DNA from: Homalodisca vitripennis
Lineage: Eukaryota > Arthropoda > Insecta > Hemiptera > Cicadellidae
Direction: 5' to 3'
Assembly: GCF_021130785.1 (NCBI RefSeq)
Contig: NC_060213.1
Location: 115,460,501 to 115,524,500, forward strand
DNA length: 64,000 nt
Position numbers and translations under genes: made by a program. Below the pieces are notes generated by a model that had not been told where the DNA came from, ran no database searches, and saw only the letters and a list, made by a program, of their open reading frames with translations. Of this stretch, positions 36,916 through 49,938 are shown one piece after another. Positions within the stretch are counted from its first letter, which is position 1, and the number at the start of each line of letters is the position of its first letter.

Positions 36916-39758
36916 ATGAACTTTAAAAGTTATTTACGTACGTCTAAAAAAACGTTTAAAACTGCACATATCAATGTTGAAAGTTTGAGAGCACACAGAG
37001 AATCTTTCCTTCAGTTATTCAATGACAACATGTTTGATATTATAGTAGCAACAGAAACATTTTTAGATCCAGTTATTCAATCAGCACCTTATATGATCGA
37101 TGGGTATAATATGATAAGGCATGACAGAGAAGGAAAAGAAGGAGGTGGCATAGCTGTGTACCTTAGAAGTAATCTTAGTTATAGAATAATAGCCTCATCC
37201 GACGTTAGATATAGTAAGAAAGTAGAGTATATTGTGTTAGAAGTTACGTGTGTCTGGAAATTGTTGTTATGTGCAGTATATCGCCCCCCAAAAGCATCTG
37301 GAATTGCCGAGCTGTTTGATACTGTAGCTAATTTATTGCCCACGCATGATAATTTATTGATGTTGAGAGATTTTAATACTGATCTCAGCTCTAATAGAAT
37401 TTTTGCTGATAGAATCGCATTATTGAATAATATTGAAGCTCTTAATTTAAATATTTTACCACTGAATGCAACCTACCATTTACCTAATAGCGATACACTA
37501 TTGGACTTAATTATAGTGAATGATGTAAATAAGGTAAAAAAGCATGGTCACAGTTGGCTGTGTCAGGGATTTCCTACCATGATTTAATTTATGTAGAATT
37601 AAATTTAAGAATTAAGTTAAATGTAAATAAGAACAGATTAGTTATAAGAGATTTTAAGCATGTGGATATCATTAATTTAAAAAATGAATGTTTAAATACG
37701 GATTGGGGCAATGTGTATACTAGTAATAATATTGATGAAATGGTAAATATGGTTGAGGAGAGATTGTTGGCATTATTTAATACATTTGTACCTGAACGAG
37801 TTATCCGTCAGAAAAGAAAGCCTTGTCCTTGGATAGATGAAGTATTGAAAGGGTTGATGACACAAAGAGACTCTAAATATAAGCGTTATGTTAGAACAAA
37901 AAATGTGGGGGACTGGGAAGAGTACAGACAGTTGAGAAATAGACTTAAGAGGTTACAGAGAGATGTGAGAAATCGACATTTTAGTTTGTTACTAGAGGAA
38001 CAAAAATCGGGCAAAGACTTATGGAAGATTTTAAATAGTCAGGGTGCTGGTAAGGAACAGAAAAATATTTCAGACCCTATTGTAAATATTAATGACCTTA
38101 ATAATTATTTCTGTGGTGTTAATAATGGTATAGACAATAACCTAATTGAATATTATAGGAATAAGAGAGAACCAGGAGATCCTCAGAATAATTTTGTGTT
38201 TACCAATGTTACGGTAGAATTAATTTATGAGATTAGAAATATTTCCTCCAATGCAGTGGGAAATGATGGTTTACCATTAAAATTCATCAAATTGGTGTAT
38301 GATGAAATAAAACATTTGTTATGTTACATTTTTAACTACTCACTTAATAATAGTGTTTATCCTAGTCAGTGGAAGAGAGCATTAATTCTGCCATTACCAA
38401 AGACTGATAAACCTTTAGAATGTAAACACTACAGGTCTATAAACATTCTATGCGTTCTAGGGAAGATTCTTGATAAGCTTGTGTATAAACAGGTTAGCGC
38501 ATATGTTAATGCAAATAATATCCTGTTCAAATACCAGTCTGGTTATCGACCTGTATACAGCACTCAAACTGCCCTGATAAGAGTAGCAGATGATATCAGA
38601 CAAGCCATGGATCAAAGGAAGCTAACAATATTAATGCTCTTGGACTTTAGTCGAGCTTTCGAGAGTGTCAATAATAAGCTGCTTTTGTCTGTACTCGAAT
38701 CCTACAATTTTGATGACGCAGTTCTTAAATGGTTTTCCTCTTATATAGTAGATAGATTTCAAAGAGTTAAAACTCAAAGTGGTGTACTGTCTGAATGGAG
38801 GTGTAACCCTGTAGGGGTGCCACAGGGGTCAACAATGTCCGCAATATTATTTAGTTTGTATATAAATAGAATAGAAGAGCCAATTACTTTCTGTAAGACA
38901 ATGTTATATGCTGATGACATGCAAATGTACACACACTGTCAGTTAGATGAAATTAATATTGCTGTTGACCGCCTGAACGCTGATCTTACAATGTTGTATA
39001 AGTGGTGCACTGACCATGGGCTAAGCCTGAATGCAGCTAAATGCAAACCGATAATATTAGGAACACCTCGTCTTTTATCTAATGTTAACTTAAATGAGAT
39101 TTTGCATGTAAAAATAAATGGTTTTGCACTTAATTATGAGCATACTGTTGTTAACCTAGGTGTTAGAGTGTTTAATACGCTGTCATGGTCGGAACAAGTT
39201 AATTATATTCATAAGAGAGTATACCAAAGTTTGTATAGGCTTAAGAGGCTCTGTTTCAATCCAAATGTACATATCAAAAGAATGCTTGTATCTACCCTTA
39301 TTTTTCCATATTTTGACTATTCTAATGCCGTATTTTGTGAAATAAACAATGAACAACTGCAAAGGCTACAAAGGGCACAAAATGCATGTATTCGGTATAT
39401 CTTCAATTTACCAATAGATGCGCATATAACTGTTTATTTTAAAGAGCTATGTTGGCTAAAGATCAATGAAAGAATTGAGTACAGTGTTCTGTTACAAATG
39501 TATAAAATTTTGATGTTTGAAAATCCAGATTATTTATTCCATCAATATGTAATGATGAACTGTGTGCATCGTGGGGAAACAAGATTTGGTAACATGACTT
39601 TACAGTTTCCAATTCATAGAACTGTAACATATAATAAATCTTATCATGTAAGGAGTATAAGATTATTAAACAACTTAGATGACAGTATTAGATATGCTCC
39701 TAGTATTTCTTTGTTTAAAAAAAGGCTAAATAATCATTTGTTGGCTAGATATGAGTAA
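36916..39758 (+). pseudogene. LINE ORF2: APE endonuclease and reverse transcriptase, one frameshift
   Basis: The first part (36916-37587) is the APE domain: HINVESL, the catalytic Glu in ATETFLD, GGGIAVYLR, YRPP, and RDFNTDL where GDFN is usual. Near 37555 an indel shifts the frame. The final APE His then follows as GISYHDLI in the second part (37554-39758). The frame continues with the linker CPWIDEVLKGL and an RT whose catalytic residues are intact: LDFSRAF with the first Asp at residue 364 of that frame, GVPQGSTMSA, and YADD at residues 452-455. ESVN replaces the common DSVN. The C-terminal domain has RLQRAQNACIRYIF. No RNase H is present. The protein nicks target DNA and primes reverse transcription of its own RNA. 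Apart from the shift it is nearly complete. Another indel-free copy may exist elsewhere in this genome. Confidence 0.9.
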
Positions 39759-39810
39759 TTACTGCATCTTTCTGTAAACACAATATATGTGATTAATTTA
39801 ACTTATATTA

Positions 39811-39953
39811 CCATGTAAATAATTGTTCTGTGTTGTTTTCTTTTTGTTTTGTATAAGTTATGATGAATATTTATTAAACTTTCCATGTAAATAATTGTTC
39901 TGTGTAGTTTTATTTTCGTTTTGTATAAATTATAATGAATATTTATTAAAATC
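39811..39953 (+). repeat. 72-bp tandem duplication in the LINE 3' UTR
   Basis: CCATGTAAATAATTGTTCTG at 39811 recurs at 39883. Both copies run through GTTTTGTATAA and ATGAATATTTATTAAA with a few substitutions. Confidence 0.93.
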
Positions 39954-40293
39954 TTGATCATGCATGTTTAAATGTACGTAATGTATGAAAATGTTTGCGG
40001 TGTTTAAGTTAGTTTGAGAGGGATATTTATATTTATATTTATTGCATGTAATACTTGCATTTGATCTCTAATATGTATTGTAGACTGTGCAATGATAAAA
40101 AAATAGATATATTTATTATTAATAATATTTATAATTTATAATATAATTGTGTATTGCAGGATAACCTCGTTACAAGCATGCAATGTAAAGACATAGTCAG
40201 AAAAGTTTGTTATAATGTAAAAATGCTTGTGTATAAGTAACACATGTTTTTGTCACAACTGTAATGAATGATTAAATTGTAAAATGTTTGGGG

Positions 40294-40338
40294 CCTGTCC
40301 TGGCGGAAGAGTGGACCTTTGGTCTAAGCCAGGGCAGG
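40294..40338 (+). other. 3'-terminal hairpin of the LINE
   Basis: CCTGTCCTGGC pairs with GCCAGGGCAGG (one G-U) around a 23-nt loop. AATAAA follows at 40342-40347 (AAAATAAAG). Stem-loops near the 3' end of CR1/L2-type LINEs are the element's own RT recognition signal, and SINEs that borrow them share the sequence. The role here is inferred from position and structure. Confidence 0.7.
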
Positions 40339-40357
40339 TAAAATAAAGAAATTGTCA

Positions 40358-40360
<3 letters not shown>

Positions 40361-40451
<91 letters not shown>
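40361..40451 (+). repeat. (TC)n tract at the 3' boundary of the LINE
   Basis: TC dinucleotides of about 90 bp with one CC interruption near 40422, starting right after the LINE tail GTCAAAT and ending at CCTTTACTC. Confidence 0.97.
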
Positions 40452-40453
<2 letters not shown>

Positions 40454-43400
40454 TTACTCATGATCCTTGACTTAAGTATTTATTTCCTTAGCTGAGACTT
40501 GCAGGTATTCAATGTTGTATCACTGCATCGTTTTATATCAATGACTGAAGTAGGGGTCCATGAAGATTGGAAAAAAAGGTTAGGTTAGCTTGTTTACAAT
40601 GTCATTTACTTACTTCTATTTGCATTATATATTTGCCTACTTTGGCAATATTCCACGTATATTCGTACAAAATCGTACGCTCTGATGCACTGAATAAGAA
40701 CAAGTAGGTCACTATCCCGGAGCTCTTTTTATACCACCCTCATTACCTGTGAGTTTGGTCCATAGATAACAATACGCCTTTTGTGTGGCTGTCTGATAAT
40801 AACCAACTGCCTAAAAATATAACTTACCTATCCCTCAAATTACTATATTCCTGCAAATAAAGTGTTTTAGGCCGTACGTCTTCTTAGGGACATACATAAC
40901 ATATATCAATACTTATTCGTTCACAATTCTACTTATATTTTTTTTTGTTCTTTAAATTTATCATTATATTCAATGCTGTCCTAATGCAGCTTGGACGCTG
41001 CAATGTATCAAATAGTTGTATATGGAAGATCAAAATATAATATGTAAACAGAACTGACTGTACTTTAAGCTATGTAATTATTTTCGCCATTTAGAACAAT
41101 GAATACACAATTAACATGTGTATCCGAAAATTGCGTTTATATTTTTAACTGTGGGCGTATTCCTGATATTCTTATACTATGGATAATATTTTATTTTTGA
41201 AAAAATACACTTAGCAGATAATCATTGTTGTCTGTGGATTAATCTTAGTATCTATAGAAGGTAATCACTGGAGAAGAAAGTACCCAAAGAGATATTTCTA
41301 ATGTCTCTCTAACTGTTTACAGGACATCTTCAGAATGAAATGAGATTAAGACTTGAGTGAAGTCAGTCAAGTGATATGTCGTGTATGGTAACGTATATAC
41401 AAATATAGCTTCCTTGTAACGTATAAACAAAGATCTTTATTGCTTATATAAATTGTACGTATGTATAAATGGATGTATTTTAAACTTGAATAGATCCCCT
41501 CATCCCTTAACCCTTCGTCACAGCCTCACTTCTACCTGTCCTACAAGAAACGTATTGGAGAACAATTTGTATTATTTGATACAATTAAATAAAAGACCGT
41601 TGTTACATGACTTGACCTCCAGTAGGGTGTAAACTGTTTTCAAACATCCATTCAAATCAGTAGTTTCTATTGTAACACTTATATTAAAAGTCTTGAAAAA
41701 CTAGAAACAAAAATGTAGTTGAGTGGCCACTCGAGCGTCAAGACGTGGTATTACGCTTCGTTAAATCTTTTCAAATATTAAATTTAAGTTAATCCGTATA
41801 CTGTGAGGAACATTTAGTGCTTGAAAACTCAACAGTATAGCAGAATTAATGAAGCGCACCTTGCATTATGTAGTAGTTCATTAATTTATACTATTGTATC
41901 ACTAATGATTACTTTGAATTTTAAAAATAAAACTCCTAATTCTGTTGCTTGGTAAATGAGACATCATAGGTAACGAGAAACTTGGTCACTAAGTTGAATA
42001 ACATTGATACTTCATCCGATATTGGGGACCACTATTCATTCAGACAAGAATATAATAGAGTTTATATTACAAAATGAGATAAATAAACATACGATTGACA
42101 TGAACACAACATAAAACTGCCCAAAATATTATTGAAGCCAAACTGGTATTGGCACTTTACATTACATAACGTGTACTATATTGAACCAAGTATTAATACA
42201 AATACTACAAGCCTGTTCAGTTATAGAAACTTGTATTATTAAATCCATTCTTCATCATACTTAGTGTCAATTGTTAAAATTAGTGTATTGTGAGGATGTC
42301 ACAGAACGCACTCATGACTGGTCCACGTAACTTTTAAATCTTTCTTGAAGAGAGTTAATTTGAGATAACATTTGACAGTTAATGTTTACAGTGACCTATT
42401 TTATTTTTGTCTATTGTCTGAGGGTAAAATTTACTAAGAGAAGTAGTTTAAAACGTGCATATCAAATTCCTAAGGATATCTGAAGATAAATTGTATTACA
42501 GGAGATCACGGTCTCCAAAATCCAATCCATCTCAATAGCTCAATAGGACTTGACCTCCAGTAGAGTGTAAACTGAAATCTTAATCTTTATGGTGAGATAC
42601 ACCATAATACTCTTTTAATCCTCAATTTCCTTGTGACATGTAGTAATATGCGGCTTTGCATACAACAATTCTTGCCTAAATATGTACTACTACTCCGCGC
42701 TTAGTCAGCCAGGACTTTAATTTTGTTCAACTTTCTCTTAAAGTGCATCCCACCATTCATCCTTCAATGTATGATATGATATAATTTAACATTATATCCG
42801 TATCAGCCCTCTGAGGATAGGGGAAGGGTTAATTTACAGTGTCATACACCGAGGCTCTTTGTTTCTGTTACTCCAGTTGCAGATAAATACCTGATCACAA
42901 GCCAAGGAACCGATCTCCGACTGCTTGTTCTCAGAATTCACTATTTTTTAATCCATTTTCATGTTTTTCATACCCAGTTTGAGAGCTTGAACTACATTTT
43001 TCTTACATATCAGCCTGGATTGTAATTGATAAATTTAAATGATATAAATGCAAAGAATCATTTTTCAAGACGGAACTTAGCAGATGAGGACTCCCGTTTA
43101 ATGGAACAAGGAGGTGCCTGTTTTAAATTAAGTGTTTGATTTCTACATTATCATGAAATCGTGATAGTTGCTGGGAGTTAGGAGCATCTGAGATTCTGCG
43201 CGATAAGGCAGTAATTCTGAATCTTGCTGCGACATTTCATTTATGGTTTCAATGAAATTTTTTGTCTTTAATGATCATTTGCAATCATTTCACAGTAATT
43301 ACTTCTTGATGTATTTTATATGTCGTGCTTGGTGGATTATTTTTGTTCTTTTAGGACAAGAAATGGAAACAATTGCTTTGAATTATTATAGTATCTTTAG

Positions 43401-45054
43401 GCTTTTCTGGATATTCTAGATGGTTAAGGTTAAGGATAGAAGTTGACTTCTGTCAAGATCCATGAGAATTTTGGACATTAGTCAGCTCTTTACCAGCATC
43501 TCCAGTCAAAGCAGGCAGGGGGCGGGAGGCCCTTATGTATATGTTAACAACAGTCAGTAACACTTAGGGAGTTCCAACAACCCCAACAGTCTTCTCGACA
43601 TCTTTGGTTAGTGACGTGCTGACCAAGAACAACCCATAAGGTTGCCCAGATTTCAGTGACACCTTTTTTTTGCTGTACCCAATGTATGACCAACTGGGAA
43701 GTACACACTAGCCAGAATAATTTTCTCAAATCCGATATTAAGACAAAAGTAATCCTTTCTTGCAATGCACAGTTGTTATACTTGCTTAATGTAGACAATT
43801 ATGTGTTGGGTTCATTTCAAATGATATTGTAATTGCATCCATCAATATTGAATAACATGAAACAGTGAATTCTATTAAATCTAACTTAAACGTAAATATA
43901 GATTAAGCATATAATTGAGTAATGACTGAAAATATGAAACCTAATACTACTGATAGAATAATTTTGTAATAAAAAAAAACTTATGAGACCTGTAAACATT
44001 TGTACTACGTAACATAATATTAAAAATACGTTATAGACAGGTAAGATACAATTGTAAAATAATGAATACGACAAGAAGAGCGACTGTTAAATATTAAAGA
44101 AGCTTTGAATATAAAAATCTATATAAATATAGAATGTAATGTAATTTTGTAAATTATACTAAACATCATTGAAACTGTGTTTATAAGGAAACTGTGAAAG
44201 TGTAAGAAATAAATGATACTTATGACACAATATACAGTTAACATATAATTAATTACGTTAGTCGCAAAACCTTGTTTTATGTACTACACAAAATCTTTCC
44301 CTTACCAAAGTGACCAGTTTCTCATACAAACTTTATAAAAGCATTAAAAAAATGGCGTGTTTTAAGTTTTATTTTTATATGTTTCAAAGTATGAAACTAA
44401 TTTGAAAAAATTTTATAATATTTTAATAATATCTCCATGTGTCTGCGTCTACTTTATAGATTAATCTATTTGGGTTAAAAGGTTTTGTTAGAATTTTAAA
44501 AGGATTTGTTCACTGCGTGATTCCAATATTGGTTAGGAAACTAACCTTTGACCTTTGATTGTTTTATCGCGAAACACTTTTTATGTCATACAAATTAAAA
44601 TAAAACGTTAACAGATAACTCTTAATCCCTCTGTTTTATTTAACAAATAGGATTACCATTTTAAATTTCCCAATTTCACGTAGCAGGTGTGTGACATTGG
44701 GTTTTTTACACAAATAATACTGTTTTTATATTACTCAATTGGAACATTTGAAAAAAGCTTTATGGAGGTAATCAGTTTTACTTAATCTGACTGGTTTATA
44801 GAAGGAAATCAAAAAACAAACACTAAATAATTTTATAATAGCAATATACAGATTTTCAATGTCTTATAAAAATCGGTTTTGTGCAGTGATAAATAATTTA
44901 ATGATGATGATTGGGTAAGAATTGTTTTATTTAATGAAGATTTAATAACTGTTTTTTATAAAATAATATAGATAATACATTTTTTGTATAGTATATTTTT
45001 CGAATGAGCATTCCATTCCAGTATGTAAACTATAATGCTTGTCCGTAGTACATG
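40452..45054. other. AT-rich DNA, no gene recognised; one dispersed 28-bp repeat
   Basis: Nothing coding was recognised. A 28-bp word beginning GACTTGACCTCCAGTAG occurs at 41609-41636 and again, with one mismatch, at 42547-42574. The open frame at 43544-43798 minus has no known motif. Confidence 0.4.
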
Positions 45055-45347
45055 GTCACGTTATTGACATTTTCACTAAAAGCCAGGGAGCTTTAAAAGC
45101 TTTAAACTCGTCTTTAGCCCCATATTTTCTCGAGCATAATAGCTGGTGCTAACTATTTATGTACAGGCTTTTGTGAAAAGAGACTATGATTTTTATCAGG
45201 AAGCTCCTCAAGACAAGATTAACTACGTTGTGTTTATTGAGTCCCAGCTTTGAGGAGTTCATGGAATGAAAGAGCAGATGCTTTGGCAAACTTGGGCTTA
45301 GAAACAAACAGGACGGGACATAAACATTCTAGCCAATGCCAGGTTTA
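45055..45347 (+). pseudogene. RNase H domain remnant of a non-LTR retrotransposon
   Basis: The frame from 45058 reads VIDIFTKSQGALKALNSSLA, matching the IFTDSQAALKAL block of LINE RNase H domains, with Lys in place of the catalytic Asp. It then meets a stop. About 150 bp on, GVHG in one frame and NERADALANLGLETN in the next match the HxGxxGNERAD block that carries the last catalytic Asp, with a one-base shift between them. The spacing agrees with an RNase H domain of I, R1 or some jockey-clade elements. No RT was found upstream. A host RNase H1 is possible but the SQGALKAL form favours a retrotransposon. Confidence 0.6.
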
Positions 45348-46249
45348 AAGTCTTAAGAGCTGTGTCAGAATTGTAGGCGGAACATACATTAGTATGGAAA
45401 AATTGGGGGTATTATGAATAGAACAGTTTTTTTTTCATTACTGTTAGTGGGCAGTATTATCTCCATGAACAGATGTCAGTCTTTTTCAATTGTAGGTCTA
45501 ATTGCAGGGTAAGAATGACTATATAGCATGTAAATATTTCACAGAGGGGATAAATATTCAGAATATAATATTCCTCCTTAAAATTACCCAGTATCTTTAC
45601 GCAAATCACTTTAAAAAAGTTGTTATAGAAATAAATGTTTCTTTTTATTTTTGCCTCAATGAGGCGGTCAAAAATTTGGAAAAACTGTGAGACCAAATCT
45701 TAATAAAATGTTAATAATTTTTTACTACCTTATTGTTTATTTCGTAAATCAATTCATTTCAAGAGAGTGAGTAATAAAAGAAATTCTTGTAAGCCAACAA
45801 ATTGTATATGTGTGATTGGCATTTTGTTACAATAAGGAAACGAATACAAAACTTTACGATTAATTTAGCATAAACATTAATGCATCCAAATAATTTTCAA
45901 AACGGTGCTCAAAACAGTAAAAAGCTGGGGTAGCCTGAGCTGTAGATATATAATAAATAAATGAAAAGATCACCTCATTATTAATCAGCAGGTAAAGTAA
46001 ATTAATAAATAGATAAGTGTGTTTTGTTGAGAACTGGCACTCAGTAATTATTTGCTACTCCCTAATTATTTGTCCTATCAAAATTGGTACTTTCAGTGTC
46101 GTGGTACGTGGTAGTGTTTGCATTGTTGGCACGATGAAGTAAACATGTACATGCATGGGATTAAAAAGATTCTAGGGCCACAAAGAGGCTATTTCCTGCT
46201 ATTATAATCTACATCTGAAGCTTTCTGGCACCGAGATAATGTTTAGAGC

Positions 46250-47130
46250 GATAGAGACATGTGTGTCGAATTTCAACTTTCTAGGATAGCTGGAAGTATC
46301 AAAATTAGGAAAAACCAAATTATTCTAAAGGTTCCAAAACTTTTCATATACTACGAGTGATTGACCTACAAAAAATGATTTTATGTTCTTTTTACAGCAT
46401 ATGTCATGTATTTCACGGTTGCAGAATATTATGACGTTGAAACCCAAAGGTATAAGTCTTCTAAGAATGCAACCCTATATCAACACCTGAGGATGATTGA
46501 TTTTCTTGACAAACGTGTATTTCTAATATCATCGGAATTGTTCAACGAGAAGTTTAAAAACAACACATAATTTTTATAGGGATTGCAACCCAATGTAATC
46601 CCCTGCGTAATTTTTCTGTATAAAACTCATTTATTATTCTATTTAAGTAGTGAGGAACGTGTGAGTATTGTGTAAAATTTCATCTTTGTTGGATATTTGG
46701 AAGATCAAAAAAATAATACTTTGTTCTCCTACGTTACAGACAGAAGGGTCACTAAGAACCCTCCAAATAGAATTCTTTATGAAAATGCTGTTCATGTTTT
46801 GTGTAAGCAATGATGCATGTGTGTATCAAATGTCATGTTCCTATTACATTACGAATATGTAACAACAAAATGAAAGTTTTCTAGGCGTTGGAACCCCATT
46901 TCAACTCCTATAGGTAGTTCATCTTTACAGTATGATGTATATCTGTTGGAAGCATAAGACACTTGTGTGCCAAATTTCATCTTTCTAGTACATTGAAATT
47001 TGGAAAACAAAATATAGTTCTTCTACTAGCTCCAACTCTGTTTCAACACCTAGGGATGTTTTATCTTTATGAAAATACTTTGATTTTTCTATTTAACTCA
47101 TGAGTTACTCAACTTTCAAGGATATCGGGA
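46250..47130 (+). repeat. Degenerate tandem repeat with two alternating motifs
   Basis: Motif A, near GTGTGCCAAATTTCATCTTT, occurs at about 46263, 46668, 46822 and 46967, often followed by CTAG and a TTGGAA word. Motif B, near CAACCCCATTTCAACACCT, occurs at about 46463, 46583, 46888 and 47028. The A-B order and rough spacing of 140-160 bp suggest an old tandem array. The short open frame at 46668-46862 lies inside it and is not a gene. Confidence 0.5.
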
Positions 47131-49938
47131 AGTCGGAGAATAATTAGTGATGAGTCAGTGAGAGGTCTGCTTTTTACATACAGAGATCATACTGTCAAGA
47201 CAGTAAATAAGTAACTGAACAAAAGCATTGAAGTGTAAAGCTATCCTAATGTTTCACGAGACAGAATCTAAACTATCATTCATCCCATAAGACGACGAAA
47301 ACTTTTTCGCAATATTTGAAAACGATAAATAACAGCAATCTTTGGAATATTATTGAGCATGTTTTCCAGTAATTGCGGTAAGCAAAAACGTAAGACCCGA
47401 TATGAAGTAATAATTATAATATTGGATGGACTTCAATAATAATAAAACCATTTAAAAATCATTTTAGTATTCACTAAATTGTAGTCCACCTCGTATAGCG
47501 TGTAATATGTATAGCCATTGTATCTGTACATAGAGAACAAATTGACCATACAATATGACCGCCGTCACCTGATATTTAATAATATGAGAATGCACACAAT
47601 GCAGGATCTTGATACTATTTCTTTAAATTATTTCAAGCCACACCACAATTCTCAGCGAATAACACACATAATAATCGTAGTACTCGGCGATTCATATGTA
47701 GGAATTATTAATTAAGGCAAAACTTTGAGTCTAAATATCAGTTCGTTCTTGTAATATCGTGCAAACTGTCGTACAGAAATGAAATGTTCTAGTCTCTCAG
47801 AGACAGTCTACCCTAATGCTCAACAATGAGGTTGGTTTCTCTCAATAGTTAGAATACCTTAATAACGATTGAAGTATATTTTGTTAAAGTACATTTCTAT
47901 ACAAATGGTTGCACTGTTAACCTTGTATTGCATACATCCTTAAACGTATTCATAACCTTTTGTTACGATCATCGAAGTTTAGATTGGGGAGGAAACTTTT
48001 CGGATGAATATACCATTAAAACTTGCGCCAAGTTTTACCTCCAGTTGATGGAGAATGTTACTACTTTTAATGACGAATTCATGTAAAACTTAGAAAAAAA
48101 CTTCTGGATTATTATATCCGAAACCCGCAAACTTTATGATTTAATTATATAATGTAAGTGTTACAACACTTTAATAAATTATATATTGTAGTAAACTGTA
48201 AATCTACTCCAAGTTTACTGATGCTTTTGCTTGATTGTAAATCGTTACAAACTTTCTAGTTATGCCTTATCAAAGCTGCAACAAGCTCATATATAGTATA
48301 TTGAGAATTAGATCGATCTTAATACCACAGACATCTTTACAAAATACATCGATAGTATGTAAATAAATATTGTTTTTATTTTTTAGGATATTATTTTATA
48401 CCACCTACTAATAATACTCCTTAAATTTTTTTTTAAATTTGGGAAAGAACAATTGAATATATTTTCGTTATCGGGAAGATCATTGCATTGTATCGGGCTC
48501 AAATACGAGAAGCTTTTTCTTCCTACTTCCAGCCTCACTTAAAGAAATTGGAGCTTTCCGTCATGGCGGCTATTACGTTCGGTGATGACCTTGAAATAAT
48601 AAATCGTGTAATCAATCAATTTGTGTCACCTAAAATAATGAGTCTTGGTTGTTAGTGGACTCGGTGCAAAGCGAAAAAATTAAAAGGGAGTAAATAATAA
48701 ACAAGAAGTCTATGTTAAAGAATAAAAAATTCATTTCCTTTTACCAATATTTTATAATACCCCAAAAACGGTAAATTGTATTCCATTCCACCGTGGTTAT
48801 CCCTTTTTAATAACATAAATACTTATACTTAATATAATTGCAGGACTCTCTAGAAGACCATACAAACTAATTTGTATAAAAGTCATGGCAAATACAATAC
48901 AAAGTCTGGTTTGGAGTTGCCCATTCAGTATCTGTGGTCCACCCACTCTTACGTATCTTGTAGCACAAGTTGTTGGAGTTGTAGATTGTACTCGTCAAAC
49001 AGCTGATGTGTAAGTCAGAGCCCTACATTATATAAACTCCCTCGGTGCAATCGTTTTTTTTTTGTCCTCAATTTTCCCTGTGCTCTTGTATTTGTCAATA
49101 GACAGATGACACGAAAGCTGATTCATTTTTGTTGTTATTTATTTCTTGTCAATTGCCATAGTCATTCCTTTACCAATGGTTTGTGTTGCTATTCATTCTT
49201 TAAATATTACATTTTTAACCTTACAAAGCAATTTTGATAAGGTGGATTTTTAGAAGTTATATGATAAGTTTACGCATGTCATTAAAAAAGTAGTCATGTA
49301 TTGTTAAATTCAACATTCGAGACAGTTGTGACTCCGTAAAATTAAGTTTTTAAAATGTTTTGAACTATCGGCAAAAATATTATGAATGGTTCAAAGGATC
49401 AAATATTCTTCATGTGCTTTGATTACTATGAAATATTTACTGTAACCTTACAGAGTCACAGATCCAATTCATCATCACAGTCAAACTCAATAGTCCAGTA
49501 TCAAGGATACAAACGGGTGGTTTATTTTAATTTGCAACTATTTAGAACAAAACTTCAAAAAGGTTGTCATATTACAAATCTTATGTTAAATCGAAAAGAT
49601 CTATCAATAAACTTCAACCTTTTATTCAACAAATTATAATCTGAGTTCAAAGTATTTTGAGTTTTGTCTATATGTATGCCATAATTTTGTAGATTAACTC
49701 AAATTTGTAACGTATAAAAGAATGACGTAATAAATTTCAACAAAACAGTCCCTAATACATTTGCAATATGTCTCAACGTTATGAATACGTGAGTGACACT
49801 TTAATTTGAATTAGACGTTTTGTTATTGTAAGTAAAATTCTGTGATTTACTTATTGCTTAGGTAAAATGGTAGGAGTAAATTTTGCATAACATGCTTCGC
49901 TGAGATTTCATACAAAGATTCAACTAGGGTAAACTATA
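47131..49938. other. AT-rich DNA with two unassigned open stretches
   Basis: Two ATG-poor open frames have ordinary residue composition but no recognised motif. One is 47840-48065 plus, with words such as SLDWGGNFSDEYTIKTCAKF. The other is 48440-48652 plus, with AQIREAFSSYFQPHLKKLEL and DDLEIINRVINQFVSPKIMS. Both lengths are within chance for this window, so neither is called as a gene. Confidence 0.3.

Larger units (their letters stand above)
35969..40360 (+). mobile_element. CR1/L2-like LINE, 5'-truncated, lying within (TC)n
   Basis: The 4392-bp element is bounded on both sides by plus-strand (TC)n. It holds an ORF1 lacking its start, a spacer of about 230 bp, ORF2 with APE endonuclease and reverse transcriptase, and a 3' UTR of about 600 bp. 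The UTR contains a 72-bp tandem duplication, a terminal hairpin and AATAAA. The APE-RT layout without an RNase H domain, the C-terminal word RLQRAQNACIRYIFNLP and a 3' stem-loop fit the CR1/L2/Rex group. Damage is light (one stop at the truncated 5' end, one frameshift in ORF2), so insertion is fairly recent. The clade is inferred without a tree. Confidence 0.88.

Noticed and set aside
43544..43798. 84-codon minus-strand ORF
   Set aside because: Some Cys/Trp-rich content, but no family resemblance was found and no supporting signals.
47840..48065. About 73-codon plus-strand open frame without an early ATG
   Set aside because: Protein-like in places, but there is no motif, no splice sites that fit well, and the length is within chance.
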